Below are positions 59,101 to 64,000 of a DNA stretch of 64,000 nt, piece after piece. The stretch lies in contig VTPC01000493.1 in NCBI GenBank assembly GCA_011009095.1, forward strand, positions 62,001 to 126,000, read 5' to 3'. Each line of letters begins with the position of its first letter. Position 1 is the stretch's first letter. The stretch comes from Ignelater luminosus (Eukaryota; Arthropoda; Insecta; Coleoptera; Elateridae). The position numbers and the translations under genes were made by a program. The notes beneath the pieces were generated by a model. That model was not told the DNA's origin. It saw only the letters and a program-made list of their open reading frames with translations, and made no database searches.

Positions 59101-62100
59101 AAAGTATAATACGCACTTAATTGACGTTTAATTAGTTTTATGTTCTATTAACAACGTGTCATCTAGAAGATTCATACTTCAAGCTATAGCGTTTATCTTA
59201 AACAGTTTTGACTTCGCCGTGATGATATAATTTAATTTTTATTGTTAATTGGAGTGCCGGTTGTAATTTCATTATCATTAATTATTACACACCCTACGTT
59301 TTCTAATATCCTTATTAAAATTTAAAATCGTTCGCTTTCATTTTTATAAATTGCAGTACTTAGTAATCAAATTTCGAGTTCTTAAGTTGGGAACATTTTT
59401 TTCCTTAAAAAGCAGATTTTTATTTAATTTCCTAAATTGACGTTTCTAGCTAATTCTTTTTAAGAAATCTCTCTCTCAAGTTTTTCTCTCCTTTATTAAG
59501 CAAAGATCCACATTTTAATTCTTATAATTCTTGCTGTTAAAAGCACGAGAAATTAGAATTAGCAAATCTGATTTTGATAAAAGTAGACTTAAATCTGTAG
59601 CGAGAATGTGTAGGTTAGAACTACTTAATGTAATAAGAGGAAAATTTCTATTTTAAACTAGCTAATTCTCACTATGGTTGTAATTGATTACATAAATTGT
59701 ATCCGTAAAACATGCAACGTAAGAATGCATACTTATTAGGCATCAACTTCATTTTGCGATTGCAACCTCTTCTACCATACGAAACTTTAAAAGAAAGATT
59801 CTTGCGAGCAAAGGGTTTTTGATGTTCAAAATTAATTTGAACCTTCAAGATTTAAAAATCTCAAACGTTTTTTCATTTGAGCAAATATAATTTAATTAAC
59901 TGAAAAATCATTTCCGTAATTAGTGTAGCGTAAAATTAAGCATAAGACATTGTTTCCCCTGGTGTTTTTCTTTCGTGTGATTAAATTTAGTTAAAACGGG
60001 AGGTGGCTGTGCAATTCAAAGAATTAAATTAGATATTTTGATTTCAAAGGGAAAGAAAAATAATTTGTGTTTTTGTTGAGAGTTTTGTTGTTATTTTCTT
60101 GCACGATAAATTTCTGGAGGATTTCAATTAAAAGTGGTATCATTTCATGGGAATGACAATGTCGATTTCAAGTTTCAGAGTCGACTGCCTGAAGGAAGTC
60201 TGTTTCCATTTGTACGGCATTTTGTTTATTTTATAATGTAAGATAACTTCCGGGTGTTTTCATATTTCCAATTCAAAGTTGACATGATTTCACGAAAACT
60301 ACTAAATATTAAGAATGTTATTAAAAGCCAGAAGTTTTTCTTATTATTATGTGGATGGGATTGGCTTGGAAGGAATTTTGTATTTTATTAAGGTTGGAAA
60401 AATGTGGATTTATAAAAGAGAAATTTTTTCGGTAAAAGTAGATGATTAATGAATCACAAGTATATGAAATATTTTTCAGATTCTAATCCTCTTGTTGCTA
60501 GGAGAAATAATGAATAGCAAAGTTATTAAAAACAATACCGTGTAGGCGATCTTGCCCAAAGTAGTTTGTCATACTTAATTTACAACAATACTTGTGGGAA
60601 GAAGTAAAGCTTCACACTCAAACATAGGTATTTGTAGTAATACCACAAACTTAATTAATGAGATTATTTGAAAAAAGGATTGTCTAGATAATTCGTAACA
60701 CTCTTGATACAACATCATTAACCATAGTCATCAGTTTGTGTTATCAATTGTACTTATTAAATAAAGAATGTAGTTTATAGTGGTTGTTGGTATTTCATGG
60801 TAGTCTTCATTGATATGCGATATTCATTATCCTTGTATTATCCGGAAGTATACAACATTAGAAGTAGTTATAACATTTTATAAATAGAAAATGTAATAAT
60901 TTATTCGTATTATTATTGGATTGTTGTAAGGTATTCTATCGTAGTCGATGTTTTTGTTTAATTTCATTTCAATCTCGTTTGAAATATTTGTAAACAAAAT
61001 GAAATAAGTTTGATATGCTATGCAAATTCAATTAAAATACTAAATCATATCAAAATGCAATTTTGTGTGGATTTATGTGAATTTTTGCCTTTTACGTGCC
61101 AAATCTAACCTTTATTGTAACCAATTCTAGAGGCTATACTTAGCTAACCTTTTATTGTAAACTCAATATAGCTTGGCTCTCACATAGCACGGTACTTTAT
61201 ATCTGAGGAATTTAATATTGTATTATTAATACAGCGACGGTAGATTTTTGAAAAGGTTTTTCCAACGTAGAACGTAAATAAGTCGATGTTTATCAGCAAC
61301 AAAACAATTTTGTGAAAATCTAAAATGAAAATAAATAAACAAACTAGAACATGATAAATCCAATTGTAAATTCTTGAATATATTCGTCAAAATATTGACG
61401 ATGTGGTGTCCTTTCTTTGGCAAATATTTCAAAACAATCGTCAAAATAAAACTTATCGACTTTTCGACGCCTTGGAGATTAGATTACAGTTTTATAATCT
61501 CTTGGTATACCGAAATTGAGGTTTAGTTGCTATTGGCAAATACCGAAGAACCATATGGACACCATCTATAAATTATGATTGACAATCCGTACTTTCAGTG
61601 ATTCTGGCAAAACATTCCCAAATAATGCAAATCATGTAACTAAGTTTCTTTCTTGTAGATGAAAAACTTTCAATCTATAGCTCAACTTGAACTGAAATCA
61701 AGAGCGTTTGTCTTTGGTGAGCTGCGATTTTTTACTCAAAAACTACATACGCAAAGTTACAAATAAGAAATATGTTTAACAATATTTTACAAAAGAATTG
61801 TATTACAAATCTTCCTACAGGTTAAGGAAATTGTAACAAAACAACCAACTTCTTGACTGCGGACAGTTGATATATTGCAACTCTGTGCAACACAACAGTT
61901 GTACGTTATGAAATCAGATTTAATGAAGCCAATCATAAAGAATAAGACTTTCATAGTTATTACCTTAGGCAAATCAATAATAACTACTAAAATGGTAAAA
62001 GACCTCACAAAATTGCTTTATCTTGACATCTACCAACATTTTCTACACATCTTCAAATACTTGACGTCAGTAAATGCAACTTCAATGATTTTGACAAGAA

Positions 62101-64000
62101 TCGATGATTTCTATAGAAACTAGATTTATGGAAAGATTTAATCTGACATTGGTATTTTTGAGAATTGAGAACCCTAGAAGGGGAAAAAAGGTCAGAATTT
62201 CTGCCGAGTTGCTTTATTATTGCTTATCAGACTAAATCAGTTTGTAAATAACAAAACTGCAAGACGACAGAAGCAAATAATAACCTTTGAAGCACAGCAG
62301 TAACAAAAGATGAATGAACTATCAAGTCGATCCCTAAAAAGCAATAATAAACAATTGTCAGCTAATAACAAAATAGAAGAGTTGGCATTTCCACACACAT
62401 TCTTCATATTTTCCATTCATTTTTCCAATAGCATGCAGTTTAGCGTTTCCGTTTTCATTTACTTATATATTGCTGCCCGTATTTTTTTATTATTACTTAT
62501 TATAACTGTATAGATATGCGCGTAGGTAATCTAAGCCATGTATCTTTTATTCCGCCTTTGTTAATATTGTTATCTCTAAGTAAATATTTGAGCATTTAAA
62601 AACTTATTTTTAGTGCTAGATATGCTATGTTGCCAACCAGTCTACGTGCGACATAATATAATTTTTCGTAGTATTACATGGCGGTTAACTAAAAGTAGTG
62701 TGCAAAATCCTTGCCGGCAAGGCTTTAATAAGTTTTGTTATCATTTTTTAACCCGAAAATTAATTAAAAACCATCGTATTTTTTCGCGATATCTACTGAT
62801 TGCACATTTAGAGTGTTAATAATACTATTCTGTTATGGCCGGTAGTTATTAGTCAGGCAAAAAACGTGGTACATCTTTGATAACGACTACTGTTAGCGGT
62901 GTTCGTTTTCGTACACAGTGATGTTGGATTCGTTTAATAATGTAAGTTTACGATATGTGTAAACCATTATATCCTTCATTAGATCAACAGGATCTTTGTT
63001 AGTTAAGTTAGTTTTAAAACAAAACGAACCAACTTCACAGTATTCATCGTCTATTGTTGTACCGAGTTACAGGAAGAATTACTTAATGTTATATTAATAA
63101 TATAATGAGCAGGGGCGGATTGGCAATTTGGGTACCGGAAAAAATCAAGTCGGATGCAATTGGTTTTAATGATCCACTACTCCATCTAATTATTAGTTAT
63201 AATATATTCCTAATAGTAACCTAAATGTTCGTATAAAATAAACACGATAACTGGTTGATTATTGATTCTTAACAGAAATATAACACAACACGCCATAGGA
63301 AGTAATTAGAATAACATATCCGAACGGACACTTGTAGAGTTGATAAAACAATGAAAACCAAAGAGAATTGTGATTACAGTTTGATAGTGTTAATAAAAAA
63401 AAATTTTCGTATACTATAGTGTATTTTATAAAGACGTAAATAAAACACAAGTCGTCCTAATATTTTGTATTTGTGCATGCGTCTCCTTTTCGGTAATTCT
63501 TTTGTTACGTAACCCATGTGTATATACAAAATGTATAAACAAACATTTATTAGTTTATATGATATCGTACCACCACGAGATTAATTGTGGTTTTAATCTG
63601 TCAACAGATAATAAAATAATTTATAAGAACGAAGTTGCATATTTAATTAAAAAGAAACATATTGGAAAATTTCATTTGGTAGCAGTTCTTTTTTTTAGTC
63701 GAAAGGAAATACAAGAAAAAAAAATGTGATAAAGGTTGACTTTTGTGGTTTTGCTACTTTGTGGTCGAATTTAGACAAGATGAAGATTCGGTCGGTTTGC
63801 GGTGCAGCATATTTTTTCCCATTATTGTTTACCTTGATATAGTAAAATGTTTGTTATAATTATCTTATCAAATCAAGAAGTCATGGGTAGTAATTAAAAG
63901 GTGCAATTTTCGATTGTCTGCGACCTTCGTCGTATCGGTCGTAGTCTCTCCTTTTTTTTTTCACTTGGATATCGTATCATTAAAACAGTTAACTTATTAC
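56181..64000 (+). other. Intron of the SH3-C1 gene continuing past the window
   Basis: The donor AAG/GTGAGT at 56181 opens a stretch with no recognisable coding exon to the right edge. Composition is AT-rich. Points of interest are a CCAAT box plus NRF-1-like site near 57780-57825 and a possible tiny ATG exon at 62922-62942 (ATGTTGGATTCGTTTAAT/gtaagt). No transposon proteins are visible, in contrast to the 8.8-44 kb region. Confidence 0.55.
57775..57835 (+). promoter_or_regulatory. Possible intronic promoter: CCAAT box and NRF-1-like site
   Basis: AACCAATCAG at about 57778 is followed some 35 bp on by GCGCATGCGT (about 57814), close to the NRF-1/EWG palindrome and similar to the site at 38613. 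No TATA box or convincing ATG exon follows directly. Motif evidence only. Confidence 0.25.

Noticed and set aside
62922-62942. ATGTTGGATTCGTTTAAT/gtaagt as another first exon
   Set aside because: Only six codons plus a donor. Too short to support without transcript data, so it is mentioned only in the intron entry.
1-64000. tRNA, rRNA, CRISPR, operon or bacterial features
   Set aside because: The window is eukaryotic. I saw no cloverleaf with conserved A/B boxes and no spaced direct-repeat array.

Overview
The window is AT-rich eukaryotic DNA from an insect genome. The evidence is spliceosomal introns (several only 50-70 bp beside much longer ones), insect-type mariner, pogo, hAT and non-LTR elements, and animal signalling genes. 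A beetle or another insect with a repeat-rich genome is my best guess, but nothing here fixes the order. There are no prokaryotic features, CRISPR arrays, rRNAs or tRNAs that I can support.

Host genes occupy the two ends. 1-1203 (+) is the 3' end of a monocarboxylate transporter-like (SLC16/MCT) gene. Tail to tail with it, 5277-5807 (-) is a complete three-exon homologue of the UPF0547/C16orf87 family. 12074-13630 (+) is a compact nischarin homologue: a PX domain followed by leucine-rich repeats, in four coding exons. From 46827 to beyond the right edge (+) lie the first coding exons of a gene with an N-terminal SH3 domain resembling that of PI3-kinase p85, followed by a complete C1 zinc finger spread over three exons. 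The window holds two other possible starts for that gene: a small myristoylation-type exon at 38900-38990 with a compatible splice phase, and a GC-rich exon at 55680-56180 that runs in frame into the second half of the C1 domain.

The middle, about 8.8-44 kb, is dominated by mobile elements: a dead Mos1-like (mauritiana) mariner at 9.44-10.7 kb, a hAT/CGGBP1-type remnant at 14.7-15.7 kb, a fossil Ty3/gypsy LTR element around an assembly gap at 16.1-17.9 kb, R2-like non-LTR remnants at 20.0-22.8 kb, a Tc1/mariner-type element with an apparent intron in its transposase at 23.1-24.6 kb, a CR1/Jockey-like LINE tail near 27 kb, a nearly intact irritans mariner at 27.74-29.03 kb, two pogo-like elements at 29.8-30.4 and 32.0-34.3 kb, a fold-back MITE at 30.7-31.3 kb, a GC-rich repeated segment at 36.0-36.6 kb, another MITE at 37.2-37.7 kb, and an R1-like LINE remnant at 40.9-43.4 kb.

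The right 17 kb is largely intron sequence of the SH3-C1 gene, with few recognisable repeats. The observations I consider most worth checking are the SH3-C1 p85-like architecture with its nested alternative starts, the intron inside a Tc1/mariner-type transposase, a GA-AG intron in the C16orf87 homologue, and reiterated terminal motifs at the pogo element's end.
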